Source: Achromobacter veterisilvae (lineage in GTDB: Bacteria; Pseudomonadota; Gammaproteobacteria; Burkholderiales; Burkholderiaceae_B). From it: 64,000 bases of DNA. The notes under the pieces were generated by a model that was not told the origin of the DNA, ran no database searches, and saw only the letters and a list, made by a program, of their open reading frames with translations. This document shows, piece after piece, positions 1 to 9,976 of this stretch (positions are counted from its first letter, which is position 1; each line of letters opens with the position of its first letter). A program made the position numbers and the translations under genes. Where the stretch lies: assembly GCF_900496975.1 (NCBI RefSeq), contig NZ_UFQC01000004.1, forward strand, positions 1 through 64,000. The letters run 5' to 3'.

Positions 1-355
1 CCTGCGGCGCCGCTTGCGGCGGCCGCGCCGCAGGCGCCTTGGCGGCGGCCTCGGCGGGCTCGGACACAGCGGGAGGGGCGGCAGCCGGAGCCTCGGCGGG
101 CGGCGCTTCGCCTTCCACGCGGACCCGGGCGATGACGGTATCCGCATTCACGATGCCGTCGACGGCCACGACGTGCTCGACCATGATCCCGTCTTCATGC
201 GCCGGCACCTCGATGATGGACTTGTCCGTCTCGATCTCGACCAGCACCTCGCCCGCCTTGAACGCCTGCCCCGGCGCCACGATCCAGGCGACCAGACGGG
301 CCGCGTCCAGCGCCTCGCCGGTCGGCGGGACGACCATGTCTAGCGTTCTCGTCAT
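1..355 (-). CDS. Lipoyl-domain E2 component of a 2-oxoacid dehydrogenase complex (partial, C-terminus beyond window)
   Basis: I translated this reading frame directly; it stays open to the window edge, so only the N-terminus is present. It begins MTRTLDMVVPPTGEALDAAR and carries the lipoyl attachment motif ETDKS (the K is the lipoylated residue), followed by an Ala/Pro-rich linker typical of E2 acyltransferases. Family knowledge: such a swinging arm takes the acyl group from a TPP-dependent E1 and passes it to CoA. The start ATG overlaps the stop of the upstream VOC gene by 4 bp (ATGA), so the two are translationally coupled. It lies downstream of a fused E1 gene in the same operon, which supports an E1-E2 partnership. 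Whether a catalytic acyltransferase domain follows cannot be seen. It could also be a short lipoyl-only carrier. Confidence 0.85.
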   Translation of the reverse strand, partial: MTRTLDMVVPPTGEALDAARLVAWIVAPGQAFKAGEVLVEIETDKSIIEVPAHEDGIMVEHVVAVDGIVNADTVIARVRVEGEAPPAEAPAAAPPAVSEPAEAAAKAPAARPPQAAPQ

Positions 356-804
356 GCTTTTTCCTTCATGAACTGGATGAACTCCGTGATGGCGCCCTCG
401 GGCTCCATCAGGTAGAACACCTTGGTGCGCCCCTGCCGCATGACGCGCGGCGACGACACGCTTTCATAGCCGGCGCGGGTGGCCTGTTCGTACACGGCGT
501 CCACGTCCTCGACCTCGAACGCCATGTGGCTGTAGCCGAAATCGCATTGCCGGCGCGGCCGCTTGTCGCCGTCCGGCGTGTAGTACTTGAACAGTTCGAC
601 CCGATGCGCGCCATGCCGCAGCATCGCCCAGCGGATGGTCGCCCCCGGCAGCCCCACCACCTCGCCCAGCGCGGGCTCCGACCGGTGGTCCATTTCCCCC
701 TCCAGCTCGAAGCCGAGGAAATCCGTGTAGAAATTCCGGGCGCGCTCGAAATCGTTGACGCACACGGCCGTGTGGTGCGCGGCAAGCAGTCTGTCTTTCA
801 GCAT
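352..804 (-). CDS. VOC (glyoxalase/dioxygenase-fold) family protein
   Basis: This 150-residue protein starts MLKDRLLAAHHTAVCVNDFE and has the paired beta-alpha-beta-beta-beta modules of vicinal oxygen chelate enzymes. Likely metal-ligand positions are the early His in AAHHTAVCV, Glu in RVELFKYY, His in YSHMAFEV and the late Glu in AITEFIQF. The family includes glyoxalases, epimerases such as methylmalonyl-CoA epimerase, and dioxygenases, so the reaction is not determined. The ATG at 804 is preferred over the longer reading frame because the extra N-terminal sequence is low-complexity and overlaps the E1 gene out of frame. It sits between a 2-oxoacid dehydrogenase E1 and the lipoyl E2, and so probably handles the same substrate or an epimer of it. 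Confidence 0.8.
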   Translation of the reverse strand: MLKDRLLAAHHTAVCVNDFERARNFYTDFLGFELEGEMDHRSEPALGEVVGLPGATIRWAMLRHGAHRVELFKYYTPDGDKRPRRQCDFGYSHMAFEVEDVDAVYEQATRAGYESVSSPRVMRQGRTKVFYLMEPEGAITEFIQFMKEKA

Positions 805-835
805 TTGTTCTGTCTCCCAGGCGCGGGCGCCTGCA

Positions 836-3127
836 TCAACGGGACCCGCCGCGGCGGGCATCCAGGGACCGGAGCGCGGTCTCCACGGCCTGAGCGTCCG
901 CCAGCGCGGCCCGCTCCAGCACCTTGGAGACGACCGGCGACGAGTTGGAACCCGTGACGTGGACGATCTCGTGGTCCAGCCAATCGAACAGCCTGGACTG
1001 CGCGTCGCTGGCAAGCCGGGATCCGATCGAGGTGCCGCGGGTGGTCTGCTCGACGATCATCAGCGCCTGCGTGCGCCTGACGCCCGCCTCTATGGTTTCC
1101 CAGTCGATGCCCAGCGGATCCAGGGTGCGCAGGTCGATCACCTGCGCGTCTATGCCGGTCCGTTCCGCGGCCTGGCAGCACGTCTCGACCATGACGCCGT
1201 AGGTCAGGATGGTGCAGCGCGCGCCTTCCCTGGCCACGCGCGCGCGCCCGATGGGAACGATGTAGTCCCAGTCGCCCGCCGGCACCTTGTCCACCTTCTT
1301 GAAGAGATCGTTGTATTCCACGATCAGGACGGGATCGTCGCAGCGCAGCGCGGCATTGAGCAGCCCGATGTAGTCGTAGGGGCGCGACGGCGCCAGGATG
1401 CGCCAGCCGGGGTACTGCGCGAACAGGCCGCTGGCGTCCATCGAGTGCTGCGAGCCGTAGCCGGTGCCGGCCGTGACCCGGCTGCGCACGAGCACGGGCA
1501 CGGCGAACTTTCCGCCGAACATGTGGCGCACCTTGGCGATCTGGTTGAACAACTGGTCCGCCGCGACGAGCGCGAAATCCGGATACATGATTTCCACGAC
1601 CGGGCGCATGCCGTTCAGGGCCGCGCCCAGCGCCAGGCCGGTGAAGCCGTTTTCGCAGATCGGCGTGCCGATGAGCCGCTCCGGGAAATGGTCGCCGATA
1701 TCCTTGGTGGCGCCGGCCGTGCCGCCCTTCAGGCGATGCACGTCCTCGCCCAGGATGAAGATGCCGTCGTCGCGCTGCATGTTCAGCAGCATCGCGCGCG
1801 CGATCACGTCCTGGAACTTGGCGTCCACCAGGCCGGCGGGCGCCTGGTCTTCGAGTTCCACGGCGCGCTGGCCCGCCAGTTCTCCGAGGTCGCCCCGGAT
1901 GCCGGTGTCCACGCTCGCGGGATCCGGCCACAGTTCGGGACGGATGCGCTGGGACTTCTCGTCCCCGTAGTGCTCAAGCAGCCGCTCCAGCGCGCCGTCG
2001 ATCAACTCGTCCGCCCGGCGCTCCAGCGCCGCGATGCCGGCGTCGTCGATCACGCCCAGCGCCTTCAACTGCGCGGGGAACGCCAGGATGGGATCGCGCG
2101 CCTGCCAGGCTTCTTCCTCCTCTTTGTCGCGATAGCGGAAAGCGCTGCCCTTCAAGGCGCCGGACTGGTGCAGGTAGCGGTAGGTCTGCGCCTCCAGCAG
2201 CACGGGCCCGCCGTCGCGGCGGACGATGGCGCGCGCCTCCTGCATGGCCAGGCGCGCGGCCACGACGTCCATGCCGTCGAATTCGATGGCCGGCACGCCC
2301 AGCGACAGGCCGCGGGCGGACAGCCGGGTTTCGCGGGTCTGTTCCGAGACGTGCGTGGATACCGCGTACAGGTTGTTCTCCACGAAGAAGATCGTGGGGG
2401 TGCCGTAGAGCGCCGCCAGGTTCATGGCCTCGTACGCCGCGCCGCTCTGCATGGCGCCGTCGCCGAAGAACGCCACGGACACGTGGTCGTGGCCGCGCAG
2501 CTTGTCCGCGAACGCGTAGCCCACGGCGTGCGACGGGTTGCCGCCCACGATGGCGTTCGAACCGTAGATGCCCGCCTCGGGATAGCGCAAGTGCATGGAG
2601 CCGCCCCGTCCGCCGCAGTAGCCGGGCGTGAGGCCCAGGATCTCGGCGTAGGTCCGATGCACGACCTCGCGATGCGCGTCCAGCGTGGCCGAGGCCAGCG
2701 GCGCATAGTCCGCCGGCGTGGCATGGTTCAGCGCCTTGGCCAGGAACTGATGGTGCATCCGGTGCGTGCCGTTGATCTTGTCCGCGGATCCCAGCACCGA
2801 CATGGCGCCCACCGCAGCGCCGTCCTGCCCGATGCTGGAATGCGCCGGACCATGCAGAATGCCGGCCACGCTCAGCTTCAGGAGCTTTTCCTCGAAGCGC
2901 CGGATCAGTATCAACTGCTCCAGCATCACGGTCATTTCCCGGGGCTCGATGGCCCGCGCGTCGGCCGCGGAGACGTTGAGCCGCCACCACGGAGTCTTGG
3001 TCTTCAGGGCGGCAAGCCGGGAGGTCATCGCATCGTCTCCAGATCGGGGGGGCGTGCCGGACGCCGGGCGCTTGCCGGCGGTGCCCGCCGAGGACGCCGG
3101 CGCGGCGCCATCATCGATATGCTTCAT
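836..3127 (-). CDS. Fused alpha/beta TPP-dependent 2-oxoacid (acetoin-type) dehydrogenase E1
   Basis: This 763-residue protein joins both E1 subunits in one chain. Residues about 60-400 are the alpha-type half: the thiamine pyrophosphate motif begins GDG at 222-224 and ends NN at 251-252. From about residue 440 (FQDVIARAMLLNMQ) follows the beta-type transketolase half, with ILGEDV and a C-terminal transketolase domain. Known E1 enzymes decarboxylate a 2-oxoacid (or cleave acetoin) and reductively acylate lipoyl-E2. The substrate here is not known; operon context suggests a C3 acid or its sulfonated analogue. The ATG at 3127 has AAGGA upstream, and an internal ATG at residue 34 (3028) has GGAGA, so the true start is open. 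Residues 1-40 look like disordered linker. Confidence 0.88.
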   Translation of the reverse strand: MKHIDDGAAPASSAGTAGKRPASGTPPRSGDDAMTSRLAALKTKTPWWRLNVSAADARAIEPREMTVMLEQLILIRRFEEKLLKLSVAGILHGPAHSSIGQDGAAVGAMSVLGSADKINGTHRMHHQFLAKALNHATPADYAPLASATLDAHREVVHRTYAEILGLTPGYCGGRGGSMHLRYPEAGIYGSNAIVGGNPSHAVGYAFADKLRGHDHVSVAFFGDGAMQSGAAYEAMNLAALYGTPTIFFVENNLYAVSTHVSEQTRETRLSARGLSLGVPAIEFDGMDVVAARLAMQEARAIVRRDGGPVLLEAQTYRYLHQSGALKGSAFRYRDKEEEEAWQARDPILAFPAQLKALGVIDDAGIAALERRADELIDGALERLLEHYGDEKSQRIRPELWPDPASVDTGIRGDLGELAGQRAVELEDQAPAGLVDAKFQDVIARAMLLNMQRDDGIFILGEDVHRLKGGTAGATKDIGDHFPERLIGTPICENGFTGLALGAALNGMRPVVEIMYPDFALVAADQLFNQIAKVRHMFGGKFAVPVLVRSRVTAGTGYGSQHSMDASGLFAQYPGWRILAPSRPYDYIGLLNAALRCDDPVLIVEYNDLFKKVDKVPAGDWDYIVPIGRARVAREGARCTILTYGVMVETCCQAAERTGIDAQVIDLRTLDPLGIDWETIEAGVRRTQALMIVEQTTRGTSIGSRLASDAQSRLFDWLDHEIVHVTGSNSSPVVSKVLERAALADAQAVETALRSLDARRGGSR

Positions 3128-3139
3128 CGTCGCGTTCCT

Positions 3140-3958
3140 TCAATGCGCCGCGGCCAGGGCGGCGTCCAGGGGCTCCGTTTCCTGCGCGCGGAGCAGCTTC
3201 CAGATATGCGTGCGCAGGTGCACGAACGCCTCCATGTCCATTACGTCCTCGATCCGTTCCATGCTGTCCCACTCCTCGCGCTTGCGCACGTCGGCCACGT
3301 TGATGATTTCCTTGATCTGCCCGGGCCGGCCCGTCAGCACCACGACCCGGTCCGACAGGTACACGGCTTCCTCCACGCTGTGCGTGATGAACAGCACCGT
3401 GCGCGGATTGAGCCGGGACAACTTGACCAGCTCTTCCTGCATGACCACGCGGGTCTGGGCGTCCAGCGCGCCGAAGGGCTCGTCCATCAACAGCACGTCG
3501 GGATCCAGCGCATAGCTGCGCGCGATGGCCACGCGCTGCTGCATGCCGCCGGAGAGCTGGTGGGGATACGCCTGTTCATAGCCCGCCAGGCCCATCAGGT
3601 CGATGTAGCGCGCCACCGTTTCCGCCCGCGCCTCGCGCGAAGCGCCCTTGCACTTCAGGCCGAAACCGATGTTCTCCGTCACGGTCTTCCATGGGAAAAG
3701 CGCGAACTGCTGGAACACCACGGCGCGGTCGGGGCCGGGCTGCTCCACCTCCTTCCCGCCCACGCGCACGCTGCCCGACGACGGGAACTCCAGGCCCGCC
3801 GCCATTCTCATCAAGGTGGTCTTGCCGCAGCCGGACGGCCCGACGATGGAGACGAACTCCCTTTCGCCGACCTCGAAGCTGACGTCGTCCAGCGCCAGGA
3901 AGCGCTCTCCGCCCCGGCTGAAGGCGCGCTGCACCCGTTCGAAAGTGATCTGACTCAT
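3140..3958 (-). CDS. ABC transporter ATP-binding protein, nitrate/sulfonate/taurine type
   Basis: This is a 272-residue ATPase of the SsuB/TauB/NrtD group. It shows Walker A GPSGCGKTT at residues 40-48, the ABC signature LSGGMQQR, Walker B VLLMDEPF and the switch His in FITHSVEEA. It would energise uptake together with the two permeases and the binding protein encoded just upstream on the same strand. It is the only ATPase gene visible in the 1-16 kb region, which has two pairs of permeases, so it may serve both. It is followed after 12 bp by the fused E1 gene, so transporter and enzyme are probably on one transcript. Confidence 0.93.
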   Translation of the reverse strand: MSQITFERVQRAFSRGGERFLALDDVSFEVGEREFVSIVGPSGCGKTTLMRMAAGLEFPSSGSVRVGGKEVEQPGPDRAVVFQQFALFPWKTVTENIGFGLKCKGASREARAETVARYIDLMGLAGYEQAYPHQLSGGMQQRVAIARSYALDPDVLLMDEPFGALDAQTRVVMQEELVKLSRLNPRTVLFITHSVEEAVYLSDRVVVLTGRPGQIKEIINVADVRKREEWDSMERIEDVMDMEAFVHLRTHIWKLLRAQETEPLDAALAAAH

Positions 3959-3974
3959 GCTTGCGTTCCTTTGT

Positions 3975-5057
3975 CTACTTTGAAACGTCGGCGACGAATG
4001 CCCTGAGCTTAGGATCGTCCTGGATCATCTTGAGATACTTGCCCGTGACCATGGCCTTGGAATCGGGGATCTTCTTGATGACGCCCACCGACACCATGAA
4101 TTCCCCCACGCTGTTCCACCAGTCGACGATGTCCGAACTGCCGGCGGCATTGGGACCGAACAGCTTCACCTGTTCGGCCAGATCGAACGCCGGCCGGTCG
4201 CGCAGTTCTTGCGCCAGGTATTTGTCCGGGAACTTCACGCCGACGCTGCCGAAGAAGGCTTTCAGGTAGGCGCGGGCCTCTTCGGGATGCGCGCGCTGCC
4301 ATGCCACCGCGCGCAGGTAGACCGCCAGGAACCGCGCGACCTTGTCGGGATGCTGCTTGGCGAACTGCGGCGTGGTGAACAGATAGCTGTGGATGGGCAT
4401 GTTCAGCTCCGCCCCCGTGCAGATCACTTTGGCGCCGATGGCTTCTTCCAGGATGTAGGTGTTGGGCGCCCACACGGACGAGACGTCGTACTTGCCGCTC
4501 ATCACCGCCGCGTTGATGTCGGGCGGCGACAGGTTCACGAAGCGGTAGTCGTCCGCCTTCAGCCCGAACTTCTTCGAAAGGCATTCGGCGGCGCCCCACT
4601 GGCCCGTGGAATTGCTCGTGACAGGAATGGTCTTGCCCTTGAGCAGCGCGGGGTTCTTGAGGTATTCGTCCGCCCGGTCCTTGGTGGCCATCACCGTGAT
4701 GATCGCCGCCTCGCCGTCGGCGATGCCGATGGTCTGCAGGCCGTACTTGGACGCGCCCAGCAGCGACGGGATATTGCCCGCGCCGCCCACGTCCCACGAA
4801 CCCGAGGCGCCTGCCGCGATCTCGACCGCGCCGGAGGCGAAAGTCGAGATCACCGGATTCAGGCCCACCTCTTTCCACCAGCCTTTCTCGCTGGCGATGT
4901 ACCACTCCAGCGCCCACCGCTGCGGCTGCTGCCCGATGCGGATGTTGAACAGTTCCTCGCCCGCCGGCGCGGCCTGGGCCGCCGCCGCCCCCGGCGCCGC
5001 CAGCCAGCACCCGATGGCGAGCGCTGCCAAGGCCTTGAGGCCTTTGTAGTGTTTCAT
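3975..5057 (-). CDS. ABC transporter periplasmic binding protein, NitT/TauT family
   Basis: This 360-residue protein has a cleavable signal peptide (MKHYKGLKALAALAIGCWLA, then an Ala-rich AxA region) and the NMT1/SsuA-like fold indicated by PQRWALEWYIASEKGWWKEV near the mature N-terminus. NitT/TauT binding proteins carry nitrate, aliphatic sulfonates, taurine, thiamine precursors or phthalates; the ligand cannot be read from sequence. It lies in the order permease-permease-binding protein-ATPase, complete with its own ATPase 16 bp downstream. It is clearly related to the second binding protein at 9977-11032: both have the WW(K/A)E(V/A)GL(N/K)P segment and the KSWDVGGTG/GSWDVGGAG segment. Confidence 0.92.
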   Translation of the reverse strand: MKHYKGLKALAALAIGCWLAAPGAAAAQAAPAGEELFNIRIGQQPQRWALEWYIASEKGWWKEVGLNPVISTFASGAVEIAAGASGSWDVGGAGNIPSLLGASKYGLQTIGIADGEAAIITVMATKDRADEYLKNPALLKGKTIPVTSNSTGQWGAAECLSKKFGLKADDYRFVNLSPPDINAAVMSGKYDVSSVWAPNTYILEEAIGAKVICTGAELNMPIHSYLFTTPQFAKQHPDKVARFLAVYLRAVAWQRAHPEEARAYLKAFFGSVGVKFPDKYLAQELRDRPAFDLAEQVKLFGPNAAGSSDIVDWWNSVGEFMVSVGVIKKIPDSKAMVTGKYLKMIQDDPKLRAFVADVSK

Positions 5058-5141
5058 TGTCTCTCTCCAAGATGGATTGCCGCCACTGCACTGCCCTTCC
5101 GTTCGCCCTCCTCTGTCAATGGCCTCGGGACGCCGCGCCCC

Positions 5142-5960
5142 TCAGCGGGACCAGTCGCGCTGGACCCGCCGCTGCAAGGCGCGCATGCCCCAGTCGATGC
5201 CCGCCCCGATCAGCCCGATGGTGATCATTCCGCTGATCACGATGGCGGGCTCCAGGTTGCTGCCGCCCTGCACGATCATGTAGCCCAGGCCGGTGGAGCC
5301 GACGATCAACTCCGCGCCGATCAGCGACTGCCAGCCGAACCCCGCCCCGACCCGGATGCCGGCGACGATGTGCGCCAGGGACGCCGGCAACAGGATCTCG
5401 GTCAGCGTGGCCCACCGGCCGGCGCCCAGCATCTGGCCCGCCTCAATCAGCGCGCGGTCGATCTGCCTGGCGCCGCGGTAGGCGTTGAGCACGCAGGGCG
5501 CGAAGGCCCCGGCGAAGATCACCAGCGTGGGCGACAGGAAACCCGTGCCGAACCAGAAGATCGCGAATGGCACCCAGGCGATGGGGGGAATGAAGCGGAA
5601 CGCTTCGAACACCGGCGCCACCGCCCAGTCCAGCGCCCGAAAGCGGCCCATGAACAGGCCCAGCGGCACGCCCAGCAGGACCGCGATGGAGAAGCTGATC
5701 AGGAACTTCTCCAGGCTGGCCAGCAGATGCATCTGCAGGACCGACCCGGCGTAGGGTTCGCGGGTGTGCTCCGCCATGCTGCGCAGCACCGTCAGCGGGC
5801 CGGGCAGGAAGGCGGGGGACACCAGGCCCAGCCCGGAAAGCAGCGCCCAGCCGCCGAAGAGCGTCGCGATACCCAGCGCCGGCATCGCCCAGCGTTCCAG
5901 CGCGCGACGCGACAGAATGGCGCGCCGGCCGCCCCGGCCGGCCGTGCTCAGGCTTTCCAT
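5142..5960 (-). CDS. ABC transporter permease (SsuC/TauC type)
   Basis: This 272-residue membrane protein begins MESLSTAGRGGRRAILSRRA. It has about six hydrophobic segments and the binding-protein-dependent transport loop LIEAGQMLGAGRWATLTEILLP that contacts the ATPase. The ATG at 5960 overlaps the 3' end of the upstream permease by 13 bp, implying translational coupling. A longer reading frame extends upstream but there it is only out-of-frame shadow of the other permease. It would form a heterodimer with the 5948-6832 product. Confidence 0.92.
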   Translation of the reverse strand: MESLSTAGRGGRRAILSRRALERWAMPALGIATLFGGWALLSGLGLVSPAFLPGPLTVLRSMAEHTREPYAGSVLQMHLLASLEKFLISFSIAVLLGVPLGLFMGRFRALDWAVAPVFEAFRFIPPIAWVPFAIFWFGTGFLSPTLVIFAGAFAPCVLNAYRGARQIDRALIEAGQMLGAGRWATLTEILLPASLAHIVAGIRVGAGFGWQSLIGAELIVGSTGLGYMIVQGGSNLEPAIVISGMITIGLIGAGIDWGMRALQRRVQRDWSR

Positions 5961-6832
5961 GGCATCACCTTGCGTTCGACCTGCGCCAGCAGCGCGGACA
6001 TCAGCATGCCCATCGCCGCCACCGCGGCCATGGCCACCAGGATCATTCCGGAGTTCAGATCGCGCGTGGCGATGATCAGCACATGGCCCAGCCCGACGAA
6101 TGAACCGACCAGTTCGGCCGCCACCAGCACCATCCAGCAGGCCTGCAGCGAAGTGCGCAGGCCGGTGAAGATCGAAGGCAGCGCCCCGGGCACGACCACG
6201 TCCAGCAGCATCAGGCGGCCGGCCGCCCCGTTGACGCGCGCCGCCTGGAGCAGCGTGTCGTCGATGTTGCGCACGCCGGTATGGGTGTTGATCACGGTCG
6301 GCGCGAACGCGGCCAGCCAGATCACGAAAACCTTCGCGCTCGTGCCCAGCCCGAACCACAGGATCGTCAACGGGATCCAGGCGATCGGCGCGATCGGCCG
6401 GACGATCTGGAAGACGGGATTGACGTAGGCCTCGACCAGCCGGCTCCGCCCCATCAGGATGCCCAGCGGCACGCCGGTCAGCGCCGCCGCCGCGAAGCCG
6501 TAGAGCACCAGCCCTGTGCTCGCCACGATGTGCTGCCACAGCGTGCCGTCGGCGTAGCCCGCGCCGGCGATCTCCAGCAGGGCGTCGTAGGCGTCGGCGG
6601 GCGACGGCAACTGCATCGCGCTCAGCAGTTCCAGCGGCCCCGTGGCCAGGTACCAGGCCAGCAGGAGCGCGGCCACGGAGGCGCCGCTGACCAGCCAGCG
6701 CAGCGAGAGGCGCCGGCGCCGGGACGGCGCGGGCGCGGCGGCGGCCGGGGGGATGGCGGTCATGGCCGCGGTCCGGTCGAGCAAGGCCGGGGCGCCGGGA
6801 ACGGCGCTTCGGGAAAGGGGAAGCAGAGCCAT
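5948..6832 (-). CDS. ABC transporter permease (SsuC/TauC type)
   Basis: This is a 294-residue inner-membrane permease with a basic cytoplasmic N-terminus (PSRRRRLSLRW) and about six membrane segments. The coupling loop is LLQAARVNGAAGRLMLLDVVVP. A second ATG (MTAIPP, 23 codons in) is an alternative start. It begins one base after the alcohol dehydrogenase stop and overlaps the next permease, so enzyme and transport genes are tightly packed. Its organisation, including a 13-bp overlap with its partner, mirrors the permease pair at 13251-14842. Confidence 0.92.
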   Translation of the reverse strand: MALLPLSRSAVPGAPALLDRTAAMTAIPPAAAAPAPSRRRRLSLRWLVSGASVAALLLAWYLATGPLELLSAMQLPSPADAYDALLEIAGAGYADGTLWQHIVASTGLVLYGFAAAALTGVPLGILMGRSRLVEAYVNPVFQIVRPIAPIAWIPLTILWFGLGTSAKVFVIWLAAFAPTVINTHTGVRNIDDTLLQAARVNGAAGRLMLLDVVVPGALPSIFTGLRTSLQACWMVLVAAELVGSFVGLGHVLIIATRDLNSGMILVAMAAVAAMGMLMSALLAQVERKVMPWKA

Positions 6833-6833
6833 T

Positions 6834-7823
6834 TCAATGCGTCCTCAGCACGATCTTGGCCGACGCCGAGCGCCCGCCGTCCAGGTCGGAGAAGGCCTGG
6901 GCGCCCGCCGCGAGCGGGCGCTCCTCGACCCACGCCAGGTCGCCGAACACGCCCCGGTGCAGCGCGTCCACGGCAGCGCGCATGTCGGCCGTCGTGTAGG
7001 TGTACGCCCCGATCAGGGTGATCTCGTCAAGCGTCAGGCGGCGCATGTCGATCTCGCTGGCCCAGTCCTGCAGGCCGATGTGCAGCATGACGCCACCCGG
7101 CTGGACCGCGGCCAGCGCGGCCGGGCGCGTGGCCTTCCCGCCGACCGCGTCGATCACCAGTTCGAAGCCGCCGGGCGCCGGCTGGGTCTCGCGGGGATCG
7201 AAGGCGGCGCAGCCCGCATGCCGTTGCGCGGACGCGCGCCGCAGCGGGTTGGTCTCGGCCAGGCTGACACGGCAGCCTTGGCTGCGCAGCAGCAGCGCCG
7301 ACAGCAGCCCGATCGCGCCACCGCCGATGACCAGCGCCCGGGCTTCGGCCAGCGGCCGGAACAGCGCCCGCTGCGCCAGCATCACGCCGTGCAGGGCGGT
7401 GGCCGCCGGCTCGGTCAGCGCCGCCGCGCGGGCCGGCATGTCCTGCGGAATCGCGACCAGGCAGCGCTCGGGAATGGTCATCAGTTCGGCGAACGCGCCC
7501 GGACGCGTCATGCCCACCATGCCGCGGTTGCGGCACAGGTTGTTGCGGCCCTGCACGCAGAAGCCGCATTCGCCGCAGGGGATCAGCGGATTGGCGGTGA
7601 CCCGTTCGCCCGCGCGGGGGCCACCGACCAGCACGCCCGCGAATTCATGGCCGAGGATCAGGGGCGGATTGCGGCGCGGATCGTGCCCGTGGTAGGCGTG
7701 CATGTCCGACCCGCAGATGCCCACGGCCTCGATGCGCAGCAGCGCATCGCCAACCGCCGGGGCGGGTTCGGGCTCGTCCTGGAACAGGATCTGCCGAGGC
7801 GCGGTGTAGACGAGGGCTTTCAT
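6834..7823 (-). CDS. Zinc-dependent alcohol dehydrogenase (MDR family)
   Basis: This 329-residue medium-chain dehydrogenase has a catalytic zinc site with Cys in GICGSDMHAYHG and His-Glu in GHEFAG. A structural zinc lobe carries four Cys (CGECGFCVQGRNNLC), and a Rossmann nucleotide site lies around VIGGGAIGLLSA. Family members oxidise secondary alcohols (threonine, sorbitol, galactitol type). In this operon it would oxidise or reduce a hydroxyl of the imported substrate. A comparable mix of zinc ADH, SDR and histidinol-dehydrogenase-like enzyme is known for 2,3-dihydroxypropanesulfonate (HpsNOP), so an isomer-interconverting role is possible, but this is inference. Confidence 0.9.
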   Translation of the reverse strand: MKALVYTAPRQILFQDEPEPAPAVGDALLRIEAVGICGSDMHAYHGHDPRRNPPLILGHEFAGVLVGGPRAGERVTANPLIPCGECGFCVQGRNNLCRNRGMVGMTRPGAFAELMTIPERCLVAIPQDMPARAAALTEPAATALHGVMLAQRALFRPLAEARALVIGGGAIGLLSALLLRSQGCRVSLAETNPLRRASAQRHAGCAAFDPRETQPAPGGFELVIDAVGGKATRPAALAAVQPGGVMLHIGLQDWASEIDMRRLTLDEITLIGAYTYTTADMRAAVDALHRGVFGDLAWVEERPLAAGAQAFSDLDGGRSASAKIVLRTH

Positions 7824-7848
7824 GGCGGGGCTCCCTGGGAATGTCCGG

Positions 7849-8622
7849 TCAGCGGGCCGAAAAGCCGCCGTCGACGAACAGCGTCTGGCCAGTGATGTAG
7901 GCCGACGCCTCGCTCGCCAGGAACACGGCGGCGCCGTGCAGATCGTCCAGCCGGCCGTTGCGGCCGATCATGGTGCTCCCGGCCAGCGCCTGCACGCGCG
8001 ACGGATCGCTCATGACCGCGGCCGTCAGCGGCGTTTCGAAGAAGCCCGGCGCGATCGCGTTGCAGGTGACCCCGTGGCGGGACCAGTACTCGGCGATGGC
8101 GCGGGTCAACTGCATCAGCCCGCCCTTGGAGGCGCCGTAGGGCGCGCTGTCGGGAAAGGCGCGCACGCATTGCAGCGAGGTGATGTTGATGATCCGCCCC
8201 CAGCCTCGCTCCCGCATGGCCGGCGCCAGCGCGCGGGTAAGCAGGAACGGCGCCGTCAGGTTGATGGCCAGCGAACGGTCCCAGTCGTCGTCGCCGGTGT
8301 CCTCGAATGGCTTGCGCACGTTGATGCCCGACGCGTTGACCAGGATGCCGGGCGCGCCGAACGGCTCGGCGGCCCGCTGCGCGAAACCTCGCAGCGCCTC
8401 GCGGTCCGCCAGATCGCAGGGCAGCGCCCGCGCCGCCAGCCCTTCCGCCGCGAATTCGGCCACGGCGCCGGCCAGTTCAGGCTCGCGCCGCGCCACCAGC
8501 ACCACGCGGGCGCCGGCGCGCGCCAGCGCCAGGCCAATGGCCTTGCCGATCCCCGAGCTGCCGCCGCTCACCAGCGCGACGCGGCCTTCCAGTCCGAACA
8601 GACGGGACATTTGGTTCTGCAT
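7849..8622 (-). CDS. Short-chain dehydrogenase/reductase
   Basis: This is a 257-residue classical SDR. The cofactor glycine motif is GGSSGIG near residue 20, NASG follows, and the active-site Tyr and Lys lie in YGASKGG, with the catalytic Ser of INITSLQC upstream. It ends with the usual ITGQTLFVDGG. It probably interconverts a hydroxyl and ketone with NAD(P)H; no substrate can be assigned. It lies between the histidinol-dehydrogenase-like gene (8 bp upstream) and the zinc alcohol dehydrogenase, so three dehydrogenases run consecutively in one transcript. Confidence 0.9.
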   Translation of the reverse strand: MQNQMSRLFGLEGRVALVSGGSSGIGKAIGLALARAGARVVLVARREPELAGAVAEFAAEGLAARALPCDLADREALRGFAQRAAEPFGAPGILVNASGINVRKPFEDTGDDDWDRSLAINLTAPFLLTRALAPAMRERGWGRIINITSLQCVRAFPDSAPYGASKGGLMQLTRAIAEYWSRHGVTCNAIAPGFFETPLTAAVMSDPSRVQALAGSTMIGRNGRLDDLHGAAVFLASEASAYITGQTLFVDGGFSAR

Positions 8623-8629
8623 GTGGTCC

Positions 8630-9976
<1,347 letters not shown>

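Noticed and set aside
755-4006. Very long plus-strand open frame opposite the E1 and ABC genes
   Set aside because: High-GC codon bias creates antisense shadows; the translation is His/Arg/Gln-rich with no family motifs, while the minus strand has clear TPP and ABC signatures.
4209-6428. Long plus-strand open frame opposite binding protein and permeases
   Set aside because: Antisense shadow; the minus strand encodes recognisable transporter proteins with overlapping starts.
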